Assembly: GCF_005503015.1 (NCBI RefSeq)
Contig: NZ_SCOL01000001.1
Coordinates: 1,302,001-1,366,000 of the forward strand
Length of the DNA: 64,000 nt
Direction of reading: 5' to 3'
Source of the DNA: Bacillus sp. E(2018)
GTDB taxonomy: Bacteria > Bacillota > Bacilli > Bacillales > Fictibacillaceae
This document shows, in pieces, positions 1 to 7,951 of the stretch (positions within the stretch are counted from its first letter, which is position 1; every line of letters begins with the position of its first letter). The position numbers and the translations under genes are program-made. The notes below the pieces were generated by a model. It had not been told where the DNA came from. It did not search any database and saw only the letters and a list, made by a program, of their open reading frames with translations.

Positions 1-506
1 TAAAGGAAAGGAATAACATAGTTGTTGAACATCGGTCTCATCTCGCTAGGTGGTCCAGGTAGGAGTATACACGTGTTGTTGCCATGAGTAAACGCCATTC
101 CAGGTGCCATACCGTTATCGTTTGGCAGGACGGCAGATCCTTCAATAATAAGAGCTTGCTTCTTATTGTTCGGTGTCATCTCTCGATTGGTCTGAACAAA
201 ATAATTCGTTATATACTGTAAAGCAGCTTCATCATGGACCAATTCCTTTTGAAATAGTTTTGCGATCGTTTCTTTCGTCAGGTCGTCTTTTGTTGGTCCT
301 AGACCTCCTGTAAAGATGAGCAGGTCTGACCGTGTTCTCGCTGTTTGAATAACGGACGAGAGTCGGTTCTGATTATCGCCTGCAACGGAGTGATAAAAAA
401 CATTCACTCCGATATCAGCAAGTCCTTTTGAAATATACTGAGCATTCGTGTTTGCGATCTGTCCTAATAAAAGCTCACTGCCAACTGCTATGATTTCTGC
501 GTTCAA
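1..506 (-). CDS. cinA: CinA-like protein, 5' part only (C-terminus lies beyond the left edge)
   Basis: The visible part is the N-terminal MoCF/MoaB-like domain of the competence/damage-inducible protein CinA. The translation starts [15 protein letters not shown] and contains [15 protein letters not shown] and [13 protein letters not shown], which are hallmarks of this family; the C-terminal amidohydrolase-type domain (PncC-like, NMN deamidase in related proteins) would lie outside the window. I chose a TTG start at 504-506 because it gives the usual N-terminus and follows AAGGAG by about 10 bases; an in-frame GTG three codons upstream sits too close to that site. It is downstream of pgsA, separated by a terminator, as in Bacillus, where recA normally follows. 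Identification is firm; activity cannot be judged from the fragment. Confidence 0.93.
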   Translation of the reverse strand, partial: MNAEIIAVGSELLLGQIANTNAQYISKGLADIGVNVFYHSVAGDNQNRLSSVIQTARTRSDLLIFTGGLGPTKDDLTKETIAKLFQKELVHDEAALQYITNYFVQTNREMTPNNKKQALIIEGSAVLPNDNGMAPGMAFTHGNNTCILLPGPPSEMRPMFNNYVIPFL

Positions 507-616
507 CTCATACACGCTCCTTGATTGTATTCTCTGATTTCATATTATTCAAACTTATAAGTACTAAAAAACGCTATCATTTCTTCACGATTTCTGCATT
601 TTCTCCTACAGCTAAT

Positions 617-647
617 AAAAAAACAGGAGTTTTCTGCTCCTGTTTTT
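617..647 (-). terminator. Rho-independent terminator after pgsA
   Basis: Six perfectly paired bases (caggag/ctcctg) are extended by an A-run on one side and a T-run on the other, with a 7-base loop. It lies 12 bases after the pgsA stop and should separate pgsA from cinA. The symmetrical A/T flanks mean it could work in either direction. Confidence 0.85.
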
Positions 648-658
648 CTTCATTCTTG

Positions 659-1237
659 TTACTTTGATTTTAATAGAATATGTTTGCTGTTCACGAAATA
701 CTCCCAGCCTGAATATAAGGTAATCAGTGTTGCTGCCCAAAGGCTGATCGTTGCAAAAGGTAGACCGATCCAAGCAAATGGAAGGTTGTGAAGCAATAAA
801 GCTGAAATCGCAATAATTTGAATCCACATCTTCAGTTTACCCATCTGTCCTGCTGCAATGACCTCGCCTTCTGCAGAAGCAACAGCACGAATTCCTGTAA
901 CAGCGAACTCACGGCTTAGAATAACGATAACCATCCATGCAGGTGCAGCTCCAAGTTCAACTAATCCTACAAGTGCTGCTGAAACGAGCAGCTTATCTGC
1001 TAGTGGGTCCAAAAATTTCCCTAAATTCGTAACTAAATTATATTTGCGAGCATAATAGCCGTCGACCCAATCTGTACTTGATGCAAAGATAAAGATCAAT
1101 GCTGCTACAAAATGAGTGACAGGTAGTTCTTCACCTGCTATCTTCCATACTCCCCAATCAAAATCGCCCAAAAGGACGATCATGAAGAGCGGAATCAAAA
1201 AAATCCTAGAAATGGTAATCTTATTAGGTAAGTTCAA
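659..1237 (-). CDS. pgsA: CDP-diacylglycerol--glycerol-3-phosphate 3-phosphatidyltransferase
   Basis: PgsA is an integral membrane enzyme that transfers the phosphatidyl group from CDP-diacylglycerol to glycerol-3-phosphate, the committed step to phosphatidylglycerol and cardiolipin. The 192-residue protein has the complete CDP-alcohol phosphotransferase signature with D56, D59-G60, A63-R64, G73, D77 and D81, and several hydrophobic segments. The start is TTG, seven bases after GGAGG; no ATG fits. The CDP-diacylglycerol it uses is made by CdsA, also encoded in this window. It follows rodZ by about 40 bases and probably shares its transcript. Confidence 0.97.
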   Translation of the reverse strand: MNLPNKITISRIFLIPLFMIVLLGDFDWGVWKIAGEELPVTHFVAALIFIFASSTDWVDGYYARKYNLVTNLGKFLDPLADKLLVSAALVGLVELGAAPAWMVIVILSREFAVTGIRAVASAEGEVIAAGQMGKLKMWIQIIAISALLLHNLPFAWIGLPFATISLWAATLITLYSGWEYFVNSKHILLKSK

Positions 1238-1279
1238 TGCAATTCCTCCAAAATACGGTCAAGATCAGTTTGTTTTTAA

Positions 1280-2152
1280 CTATTGTTGAGCCTTACGAAT
1301 CACGATTTTCTGATGAATCAAATCAGTTGCTGGAACTGGATATGTGAAGGCTTCTCCATTAATTTTAATAGAAGTTACATGAGACGCGCCAATATTTAGT
1401 GTTACCTCTTTGGCAGAAGAAAGGTCGAAAGTTTCCGTTTGACCCTCTTTCATCTGATTATCAAAATAGCTTTTCTTCGTCTCATCTTGAATCCCTACAT
1501 AACTAGGACCTTTTGCACTTAGCTCCACAACTAGTTTATCCGTATCTTTCAAATCATAAGTTGTGACTTTTCCGATCGTTTCAAGTTTCGTTAACGTTTG
1601 TTGTTTCTCTTCTTCTTTTGGAGCTTCAGATTTTTCATCTTTTTCTTCAGACGCATCTTCTTTTTCTTCGTTTGTTTCTTCTTTCTTCTGAGGTTTGTTC
1701 TCATCTGCATCTAATAAAACACCTGGTGCATCATTGCCGCTTTTAGCTTGATCATTTCCATCAGGAAGTAGCTTCCATACGACGAAGAGAATAACCACGA
1801 TCAAAACTCCAATAAGTATGATTGGTATCAACCTCTTTAAAAGCGAATGATCATCTGATACTCCAGACCGCTCTCTTTTTGAACGCGGTTCGAACTCTGT
1901 TGTTGGTTCTTTTGCCGATTTTGGTATCTCATGAGAATATTCATCAAAGATGGTCTCATAATGTAAACCTACAGCTTCACAATAATTTTTAATGAACGCT
2001 CGAGCATAAAACGCTCCAGGAAGTACTTCATATTTTCCTTCTTCAATGGCTACAAGATATCTTTTTTGTATCTTAGTTGCTGTTTGAAGTTCTTCAAGTG
2101 ACATTCCTTTTTCTTCACGTTTTTCTTTTAATAACTTACCGAGTTCTGTCAA
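1280..2152 (-). CDS. rodZ: RodZ-like cytoskeletal/cell-shape protein (YmfM)
   Basis: RodZ is a bitopic membrane protein that links MreB filaments to the elongation machinery. The N-terminus is a RodZ-type helix-turn-helix (about residues 1-75, with IQKRYLVAIEEGKY and PGAFYARAFIKNY). One transmembrane helix follows at about 108-127, then a Glu/Lys-rich linker (about 145-190) and a C-terminal beta domain (DUF4115-like). I prefer the TTG at 2150-2152, giving MTELGKLLKEKR, because AGGTGG sits five bases upstream; a GTG nine bases earlier (2161) has a poorer site. About 290 residues, normal for Bacillus. The gene follows ymfK closely. Confidence 0.9.
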   Translation of the reverse strand: MTELGKLLKEKREEKGMSLEELQTATKIQKRYLVAIEEGKYEVLPGAFYARAFIKNYCEAVGLHYETIFDEYSHEIPKSAKEPTTEFEPRSKRERSGVSDDHSLLKRLIPIILIGVLIVVILFVVWKLLPDGNDQAKSGNDAPGVLLDADENKPQKKEETNEEKEDASEEKDEKSEAPKEEEKQQTLTKLETIGKVTTYDLKDTDKLVVELSAKGPSYVGIQDETKKSYFDNQMKEGQTETFDLSSAKEVTLNIGASHVTSIKINGEAFTYPVPATDLIHQKIVIRKAQQ

Positions 2153-2170
2153 CCTTCCCACCTACTTACG

Positions 2171-2947
2171 TCATTCTAAATTTCCGAATCCTGTTTGATC
2201 TTGTTTCAGAGCTTCATATGTAATTTCTTCATCACGATGACTCTTTAGCTCGATAATGTAATCAAAATCATCAAGTGTATATTCCGTTTGCTGAACAAAA
2301 AGATCAGGATGTTCCACAACTTTCGCTGCAGGAAGCCGCATGATCTCTCGTATGAGCTGCCAATGTTTATCATTCATATTACGTGCTGAAACGGCACCAT
2401 CAATAATAAAAACGTGGTCAGAATCGTACTCATCATCTGCAAGCATGCTTCTAACAGTCTGGCGCAGTAATGTGGATGAAATAAAGACCCAACGTTTATT
2501 TGCACAAACACTGGATGCTACGATACTTTCCGTTTTCCCAACACGGGGCATGCCTCTAACGCCGATTAATTTATGTCCCTCAACTTTATATAATTCAGCT
2601 AAAAAGTCAACTAATATACCAAGTTCATCTCTTATAAAACGAAACGTTTTCTTATCATCCGCATCTCGTTCAATATATCTGCCGTGTCTTACAGCGAGAC
2701 GATCACGAAGCTTCGGTTTTCTAAACTTGGTTACTGTAATGTTGTCCATTGAATCTAAGATCGATTGAAGCCGGTTGATCTTTTCTTCATTATCAATGAT
2801 GAGAAGCATTCCACGTCGCTCGTTGTCAACACCGTTAATCGTTACGATATTAATTCCAAGCATACCCAATAAGGAAGATATATCCCCTAGGAGACCCGGC
2901 CGGTTTTTATGTATCTCATACTCTAAATACCATTCTTGCTCTCCCAT
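2171..2947 (-). CDS. ymfK: YmfK family protein: ACT-like region plus P-loop (DUF3388)
   Basis: This conserved Bacillaceae protein has no established function that I know of. Residues 5-75 look like an ACT regulatory domain (YEIHKNRPGLLGDISSLLG and an expected second strand, RRGMLLIID). Residues 132-139, GMPRVGKT, match the Walker A consensus GxxxxGKT, and VFIIDGA at about 179-185 could be the Walker B strand. The arrangement suggests a ligand-responsive NTPase, but this is inference. The start is ATG after AAGGAGATGAATT. It lies between ymfJ and rodZ in the conserved ymf order; no clear promoter or terminator separates it from rodZ. Confidence 0.85.
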   Translation of the reverse strand: MGEQEWYLEYEIHKNRPGLLGDISSLLGMLGINIVTINGVDNERRGMLLIIDNEEKINRLQSILDSMDNITVTKFRKPKLRDRLAVRHGRYIERDADDKKTFRFIRDELGILVDFLAELYKVEGHKLIGVRGMPRVGKTESIVASSVCANKRWVFISSTLLRQTVRSMLADDEYDSDHVFIIDGAVSARNMNDKHWQLIREIMRLPAAKVVEHPDLFVQQTEYTLDDFDYIIELKSHRDEEITYEALKQDQTGFGNLE

Positions 2948-3039
2948 AATTCATCTCCTTATTCTTTCAAAATGAAACAAAATTCTACATCTATTCTTGT
3001 TTCTAATAATAAATGATTTCAATTTATTATGAAAGCAAA

Positions 3040-3075
3040 ATAAAAGGATGTTAAGAAAAATTTCTTAACATCCTT
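3040..3075 (-). terminator. Terminator after ymfJ
   Basis: A 15-bp perfect stem (aaggatgttaagaaa with its complement) closes a two-base loop and is followed on the minus strand by TTTTATTTT. It begins 6 bases after the ymfJ stop and separates ymfJ from ymfK. Confidence 0.85.
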
Positions 3076-3081
3076 CACCAT

Positions 3082-3339
3082 TTAGCGGCTTCCGTCGTTT
3101 TGAACTAACTTGACCATCATGTTTGCGATGGCGTGTCTTTCGTTTTCATCGGCCACTTTCCAAAGATCGGCAAGAACTTTTTCTTCCTCGTTTTTTGGTT
3201 CAACGTGGTTCGCTAAGTAGCCACCGATTTCAGTTGCTAAGTTCGAAATCGTATCGTGGTTCATACCTTCGTGTTCCGCGTGATTTAAACGCTCTGCCAA
3301 GAAATCTTTCCATTGACCAAAGTTGTCTAATACAGACAT
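3082..3339 (-). CDS. ymfJ: YmfJ family small protein (DUF3243)
   Basis: An 85-residue soluble, acidic, helical protein of the DUF3243 family, found next to ymfK and ymfI in Bacillaceae. It contains LDNFGQWKDFLAERLNHAE and ends in a helix with EKVLADLWKVADENERHAI. No signal peptide, membrane helix or catalytic motif is visible and its function is unknown to me. The ribosome-binding site is excellent (AAGGAGGAGACAGC before ATG), so it is surely translated. It has its own terminator, so it may be a monocistronic unit or the end of the ymfI transcript. Confidence 0.87.
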   Translation of the reverse strand: MSVLDNFGQWKDFLAERLNHAEHEGMNHDTISNLATEIGGYLANHVEPKNEEEKVLADLWKVADENERHAIANMMVKLVQNDGSR

Positions 3340-3408
3340 GCTGTCTCCTCCTTCAAGGTTGATACAGCATTAATATCTCTTAGTTTCACTCTTTTTATAC
3401 ATGTTTTT

Positions 3409-4134
3409 TTAAGTAAACCATGATCCGTTGATCGAAAGGATATGACCTGAAATATAATCTGCTTTTTCACTCATTAAAAATTCAACAGCATGAGCAACTT
3501 CACGAGGTTCTCCAAACCGGCCGGCAGGTATATCGTCTGCCAAATGACGCTTCTCTTCCTCTGTAAACTGGTCCATCATAGGAGTAGAGATCACTCCAGG
3601 AGAAATACCGTTCACTTGAATATGACTTGGAGCTAATTCTTTTGAGAGAGCTTTAACAAACGTATTTAATCCGCCTTTTGCAGCAGAATAGACAGTCTCA
3701 CATGCAGCTCCTACTTCTCCCCAAACGGAGGAGATCATGATGATCTTTCCAGATTTTTTTTGAATCATGTCAGGCACGATCGCTTTCGTCAGTGAGATTG
3801 CACTTAAAAGATTCAATTGCATTGTTTCCGTTATGGATTTCTCTGTAAAATCAGTAAGAAGGCCGAAATGAGCAGAACCACAATTATATACGAACACATC
3901 TAATGGTGATTGAATTTGATTCCATAGAACTTCCGATCCCCCTGCTTTAGACAGGTCTGCACATACAATGAAAACAGGTACCTCATATTTCTTCTTCAAT
4001 TCATTCTGAAGTGATTTTACAGCGGTTAGATTAGTGTTGTAATGAAGATACAACCGAAAACCTTTTGATGCTAACATATGGCTGATCTCGGTTCCAATCG
4101 CTCCGGATGCTCCAGTGACAAGCGCGTTATTCAA
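3409..4134 (-). CDS. ymfI: SDR-family reductase, probable EF-P 5-aminopentanone reductase
   Basis: A 241-residue short-chain dehydrogenase/reductase. The cofactor loop TGASGAIG is at residues 7-14, the catalytic Ser is in IMISSVWG (about 135-136), and Y149 and K153 form the YxxxK pair. In B. subtilis, YmfI reduces the 5-aminopentanone modification on elongation factor P to 5-aminopentanol; synteny with ymfH/ymfF/ymfJ supports the same assignment over FabG, which it resembles. NCGS replaces the usual NNAG motif. The start is TTG preceded by GAGGG at 7 bases. The sequence cannot exclude another carbonyl substrate. Confidence 0.85.
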   Translation of the reverse strand: MNNALVTGASGAIGTEISHMLASKGFRLYLHYNTNLTAVKSLQNELKKKYEVPVFIVCADLSKAGGSEVLWNQIQSPLDVFVYNCGSAHFGLLTDFTEKSITETMQLNLLSAISLTKAIVPDMIQKKSGKIIMISSVWGEVGAACETVYSAAKGGLNTFVKALSKELAPSHIQVNGISPGVISTPMMDQFTEEEKRHLADDIPAGRFGEPREVAHAVEFLMSEKADYISGHILSINGSWFT

Positions 4135-4154
4135 TGTTAATCCCTCACTGCTCT

Positions 4155-4187
4155 AAAAAAACACCCTACCTCAGCAGGATGTTTTTT
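4155..4187 (-). terminator. Terminator after ymfH
   Basis: The minus strand has AAAAAACA-TCCT, an 8-base loop, and AGGG-TGTTTTTT: a seven-pair core with one G-T pair, flanked by A- and T-runs. It starts 7 bases after the ymfH stop and ends the ymfF-ymfH unit before ymfI. Confidence 0.85.
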
Positions 4188-4193
4188 CATTTA

Positions 4194-5483
4194 TTATGAC
4201 TTCTTTTTTTGTACTTGGCAAACGGTCATGGCTTCTTTTTTAAAGTGGTTCTGTAAGACTTCTTCGACATCGCGCACAGTCAGTGATTCGAAAACCGGGA
4301 TCACATCAAAGAGGTCCATTTCATTAAACGCATAACGAGTAAACTGATTCGCAATAAATTCCGGTGAGTTCAGTGATCGTAAAAATGCACCGATCTTCTT
4401 TTTCCGCGCACGATTAAATGAATCTTCATCAATGGACTGTTGTTTAAAAGATTCAACCAAACCTGAAATCCTTTCAACAAATTCATCTGGAGATCCAGTA
4501 TCTCCTCCGAGCATGCTAAAACCAAACCCATTCTCTTCTGTGTAATCAAACGAGAATGTTTGATCGATCAACCCTTCTTCATACAACGTTTCATAGTTCG
4601 GTGAGCTTTTTCCAAACATCATTTCCAAAAGAAGATTTACGCTTAGCTCATGTTTCATTAACTCTTTACCTTGACGATTAGGAGTAGCTTCTTTGTAGCC
4701 CATGTAACACTTAGGAGTCTGCACGGTCATCTCGATCACTTTCTTTGATTTTGCGACCGTTTGTGGCTCTTCGTCAAAGAATCTTTCAATGTTTTCTTTT
4801 TCTTTAAACGTTTTTTGCGCTTGATTGTCTTTAACGAAATTCAAAATATCTTGAGCATCGACTGGACCAACGATAAAGAGGATCATGTTGCTCGGATGAT
4901 AAAAGGTTTCATAACATTCATAAAGATCATCTTTTGTAATCTTAGCGATAGATTTTTCAGTTCCAGCGATATCGATTTTTACCGGATGATGGTGATACAT
5001 ATTTTCGATCAGGCCAAAATAAACGCGCCAATCCGGGTTATCGTCGTACATTCTGATCTCTTGACCGATGATTCCTTTTTCTTTCTCGACCGTCTTCTCT
5101 GTAAAATATGGTTCTTGTACAAAGTCGATCAAAGTCGTTAAGTTCTTCTTTACATCACCTGTGGTTGAAAACAGGTAAGCGGTTCTGTTAAATGTCGTGA
5201 ATGCGTTAGCAGACGCACCTTGTTTACTAAAATCCTGAAAAACGTCTCCATGCTCTTTTTCAAAAAGTTTATGCTCAAGAAAATGTGCGATTCCATCAGG
5301 AACCTTAACATTTTCTTCTTTACCGAGTGGCTTAAAGTGATTATCTACTGATCCGTAATGAGTCGTAAACGTAGCATAAGTCTTATTAAAGCCCTTCTTT
5401 TCTAAAACATATACCTTTAATCCATTCGGCAGTTCTTCATAATATAGCGTTTCGTCTAATTGATCAAACGTTTTCATTCCCAT
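4194..5483 (-). CDS. ymfH: M16-family zinc protease-like protein, active-type subunit
   Basis: A 429-residue M16 (pitrilysin-like) peptidase. The inverted zinc motif HxxEH is intact (H67, E70, H71 in AHFLEHKLFEK), and the downstream glutamate region EKEKGIIGQEIRMYDD supplies the third ligand. It partners the adjacent ymfF product, which lacks the motif; such active/inactive M16 pairs usually form a heterodimeric clamshell. The ORFs overlap by 20 bases, which suggests coupled translation, and the start is ATG about 9 bases after AAGGGAG. No signal peptide is visible, so it is probably cytoplasmic. The substrate is unknown. Confidence 0.9.
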   Translation of the reverse strand: MGMKTFDQLDETLYYEELPNGLKVYVLEKKGFNKTYATFTTHYGSVDNHFKPLGKEENVKVPDGIAHFLEHKLFEKEHGDVFQDFSKQGASANAFTTFNRTAYLFSTTGDVKKNLTTLIDFVQEPYFTEKTVEKEKGIIGQEIRMYDDNPDWRVYFGLIENMYHHHPVKIDIAGTEKSIAKITKDDLYECYETFYHPSNMILFIVGPVDAQDILNFVKDNQAQKTFKEKENIERFFDEEPQTVAKSKKVIEMTVQTPKCYMGYKEATPNRQGKELMKHELSVNLLLEMMFGKSSPNYETLYEEGLIDQTFSFDYTEENGFGFSMLGGDTGSPDEFVERISGLVESFKQQSIDEDSFNRARKKKIGAFLRSLNSPEFIANQFTRYAFNEMDLFDVIPVFESLTVRDVEEVLQNHFKKEAMTVCQVQKKKS

Positions 5484-6768
5484 TCGTGCCAGCTCCCTTC
5501 AAGAAGAAAATGGTATCAAGTGTTACTTTTTTAGCTACGGCAACAACATCATCTTTAGTTACATTCTTTATTCCTTCCATCCACTCTTCAATGGATCGGT
5601 CTGTACCGGCAACAACATTGTGATATAGCACTTCTGATAGACCGATTGGGTGGTCGATCGTCTCTAACACTTGGTTGTTGATCATCGCTTTCGTCTGTTC
5701 AAATTCAGCGTCTGTAATATTACCCTTTTTCATTTCTTCATGTTGTTCTTTAATAATTTTTACGGCCTTTTCATAGTTGGCAGTTTCAATTCCACTCATT
5801 ACAAAAACTGTTCCTTTATGGCTCTCAAATCGAGATGCTGCATAATAAGCCAAACTTTCTTTTTCACGAACGTTCATGAACAACTTAGAATGAGAAAAGC
5901 CGCCAAAAATACCGTTAAACACTTGTAGAGCGAAATAGTCATCATCTGCATAAGTAGTATACGTGCGATAGCCCATGTGTAGCTTTCCTTGTTGTACATC
6001 TTGCTCTTCAAAGATCTCCTTAACTTCAGAGATTCTTTTTTCATCTGCAGCATTCACCGCGTTAGCTTCATCTACTTTTCTATCTTTTGAAAAACGGAAA
6101 TGCTTACTAACCTTATCAACCATCTCATCTGTTGAAATATCACCGACCACATAAAGATCGATCTTATCGTTTCTTATCACTTCTTGATAATAGTCGTACA
6201 GCTCTTTTGATGAAATCGAATCCACTTCATCACCGTTTCCATAAACATTTAAACGATAAGGTTCTGTTTCGTACATCTCTTCTAAAAGTCGTTTGTTTGC
6301 ATAACGCATCTTATCATCATAGATCGATTCGATCTGTTGTTTCAGACTGCGCTTCTCTTTTTTTACGATTCCCTCTTTAAACATCTCACCTTCTAGAGCT
6401 GGTGCTAGGAGAACTTGAGATAATAGATGGAAGGCTTTATCAAGAACAGGTTCTGAATTGGATAAAAATTTCTCATTCGCTACTTCCATTCGGATACTGA
6501 TCACTTGATTCTCACCTTTTTTAGAAAGGTCAGCATTCAATGTAGCTCCGTATAGATCATCCAAAGCACTTCTCAGCTCTTTTGAAGAAGGAAAATCCTT
6601 CGTTCCACTCTGTAAGACATAAGCAAGCAGAGCTCGCTTTGTTACATTCTTTTCATTGATCGGTTCTTTAACCTGAAGTATGAACGATGTGGTCTTATAC
6701 TTTTTCGTTTCTATCGTATGTACAGTCATGCCGTGGAGATTGGATTTTTTATGATTAACAATTCCCAT
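5464..6768 (-). CDS. ymfF: M16-family protein without zinc motif (YmfF), partner of YmfH
   Basis: An M16 peptidase-fold protein of about 434 residues, first gene of the ymfF-ymfH pair. The expected HxxEH region reads TKRALLAYVLQSGTKDFPSS, so zinc ligands are absent and the subunit should be non-catalytic. The C-terminal half keeps the M16 fold signature (FNGIFGGFSHSKLFMNVREK). I start it at the ATG at 6766-6768 (MGIVNHKKSNLHG), 10 bases after AAAGGGG, because the homologous region begins there. A longer in-frame ORF from 6834 exists, but its ATG is only one base from the AAGGAGG site. Confidence 0.87.
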   Translation of the reverse strand: MGIVNHKKSNLHGMTVHTIETKKYKTTSFILQVKEPINEKNVTKRALLAYVLQSGTKDFPSSKELRSALDDLYGATLNADLSKKGENQVISIRMEVANEKFLSNSEPVLDKAFHLLSQVLLAPALEGEMFKEGIVKKEKRSLKQQIESIYDDKMRYANKRLLEEMYETEPYRLNVYGNGDEVDSISSKELYDYYQEVIRNDKIDLYVVGDISTDEMVDKVSKHFRFSKDRKVDEANAVNAADEKRISEVKEIFEEQDVQQGKLHMGYRTYTTYADDDYFALQVFNGIFGGFSHSKLFMNVREKESLAYYAASRFESHKGTVFVMSGIETANYEKAVKIIKEQHEEMKKGNITDAEFEQTKAMINNQVLETIDHPIGLSEVLYHNVVAGTDRSIEEWMEGIKNVTKDDVVAVAKKVTLDTIFFLKGAGTNGNENV

Positions 6769-6805
6769 TGGATAAGTACCCCTTTCATTATGTCTACATC
6801 CTAGT

Positions 6806-6829
6806 TTACCCATTTTCGATACCTGACAT
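6806..6829 (-). other. Possible 7-codon leader ORF before ymfF
   Basis: An almost ideal AAGGAGG lies six bases before an ATG that opens a reading frame of only seven codons (MSGIENG) ending in TAA, 37 bases upstream of the ymfF start. The site is stronger than the one assigned to ymfF. It could be a leader peptide, or it could serve the longer in-frame ymfF version; the sequence alone does not decide. Confidence 0.3.
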
Positions 6830-6849
6830 GACATTCCTCCTTACAAAAC

Positions 6850-6880
6850 AAAAAAAGTCCGCCTTCTGGCAGACTTTTTT
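6850..6880 (-). terminator. Terminator of the nup operon, directly upstream of ymfF
   Basis: On the minus strand AAAAAAGTC-t-GCC, loop agaa, GGC-g-GACTTTTTTT forms a strong intrinsic terminator 110 bases after the nupQ stop. Its U-run ends within about 10 bases of the AAGGAGG that precedes ymfF, so ymfF transcripts must read through it or begin inside it. Confidence 0.82.
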
Positions 6881-6910
6881 ATTATATGATACTCAAAGAT
6901 GTTTTTGAAA
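6881..6910 (-). promoter_or_regulatory. Possible ymfF promoter abutting the nup terminator
   Basis: A consensus -10 TATAAT (6881-6886) and a weak -35 TTTCAA (6905-6910) are 18 bases apart. Transcription would begin at the base of the 6850-6880 hairpin, giving ymfF mRNA a 5'-terminal stem-loop. The -35 matches the sigma-A consensus at only three positions. Confidence 0.35.
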
Positions 6911-6912
6911 GC

Positions 6913-6970
6913 AGTTGATCTCCGTTTCAGGATGCTCGCTTTCCGCGTTGCAGGCGGTGAGCCGCATTCG
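6913..6970 (+). repeat. Truncated copy of an intergenic repeat family (copy A)
   Basis: It starts agttgatctccgtttcagg and includes gctcgctttccgcg and ggcggtgagccgc. These blocks match the left half of the copies at 18117 and 48097; the right half and the terminal caatcaact are missing. It sits between the nupQ stop and the nup terminator. The strand is the one on which the family reads GTTGATTTCC first. Confidence 0.7.
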
Positions 6971-6988
6971 TAAGTTAGTAGCAGTTTA

Positions 6989-7951
6989 TTATCTTTTTCC
7001 TTTTTCGTAAGGTGTACCAAGAGCTTTAGGTGCATCTGCACGTCCTACAAGACCTGCTAAAGCTAGTATCGTAAGAACGTATGGTGCGATAAGCAAAAAT
7101 ACTTTTGGAATATCTTGCAGACCTGGAATCTGAGCTCCAGAGATACTGATCGCTTGTGCAAGACCAAAGAATAAAGCAGCTCCTAACGCCCCTAGTGGAT
7201 GCCATTTACCAAAGATCATTGCAGCTAGAGCCATGAAACCTTGACCAGTGATCGTGGAGTGTGTGAAATTCCCTGAAATAGAAGCCACATAAACAGCTCC
7301 ACCTAGACCAGCTAGAGCACCACTCAATAAAACACCAACATATCGCATCTTTTTAACGTTGATCCCCATCGTATCAGCAGCCATCGGATGTTCACCTACA
7401 GAGCGAAGGCGAAGACCAAATGGTGTTTTGTATAGAACATACCATACGATCAGGGCTACAAATACTGCTAGATAAGAAGTCAGATACGCATTTGAGAAAA
7501 ACAGTTTACCGATCACAGGAATATCTGACAAGAATGGAATATCACTTTTAGAGATACGCTGTGAAATGACAGGTGTTTGTCCTGCATTAAAGATTTTCTT
7601 CGTTAAGAAGATCGCGAGTCCTGCAGCCAAAAAGTTGATTGCAACACCGCTAACAACTTGATCTGCTTTGAGTGAGATACTTGCAACAGCATGAATGGAT
7701 GCAAATAGAGCTCCCACGATCATAGCTACTACAAAACTGACCCAAGGTGCTGCACCAGTTAATCCGAACTGCTCACCGTAATAGATCGTTACGGCTCCTG
7801 TAAAAGCACCAAATAGCATTAAGCCTTCTAAACCGATATTTACAACTCCTGAACGTTCACTAAAAACGCCACCTAGAGCAGTAAAGATCAAAGGAGCAGC
7901 CGAAACGATAGCAGCAGGTATGATTAGTGCTAAAATATCCATAAAACTCAT
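6989..7951 (-). CDS. nupQ: Nucleoside ABC transporter permease NupQ
   Basis: A 320-residue polytopic membrane protein of the BPD_transp_2 class, second permease of a BMP-type nucleoside importer. N-terminal FSERSGVVNIGLEGLMLFGA is the characteristic signature (in the paralogous nupP it is FRTGLFNIGVEGQLLVG), and the GEHPMAADTMGIN loop contacts the ATPase. The TAATG overlap with nupP shows translational coupling. In B. subtilis, NupNOPQ (YufNOPQ) imports guanosine. This is the last gene of the operon, followed by a repeat remnant and a terminator. Confidence 0.93.
   Translation of the reverse strand: MSFMDILALIIPAAIVSAAPLIFTALGGVFSERSGVVNIGLEGLMLFGAFTGAVTIYYGEQFGLTGAAPWVSFVVAMIVGALFASIHAVASISLKADQVVSGVAINFLAAGLAIFLTKKIFNAGQTPVISQRISKSDIPFLSDIPVIGKLFFSNAYLTSYLAVFVALIVWYVLYKTPFGLRLRSVGEHPMAADTMGINVKKMRYVGVLLSGALAGLGGAVYVASISGNFTHSTITGQGFMALAAMIFGKWHPLGALGAALFFGLAQAISISGAQIPGLQDIPKVFLLIAPYVLTILALAGLVGRADAPKALGTPYEKGKR

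Noticed and set aside
2340..2768. A 142-codon plus-strand frame opposite ymfK
   Set aside because: No start signal, no recognisable protein; ymfK on the minus strand is conserved.
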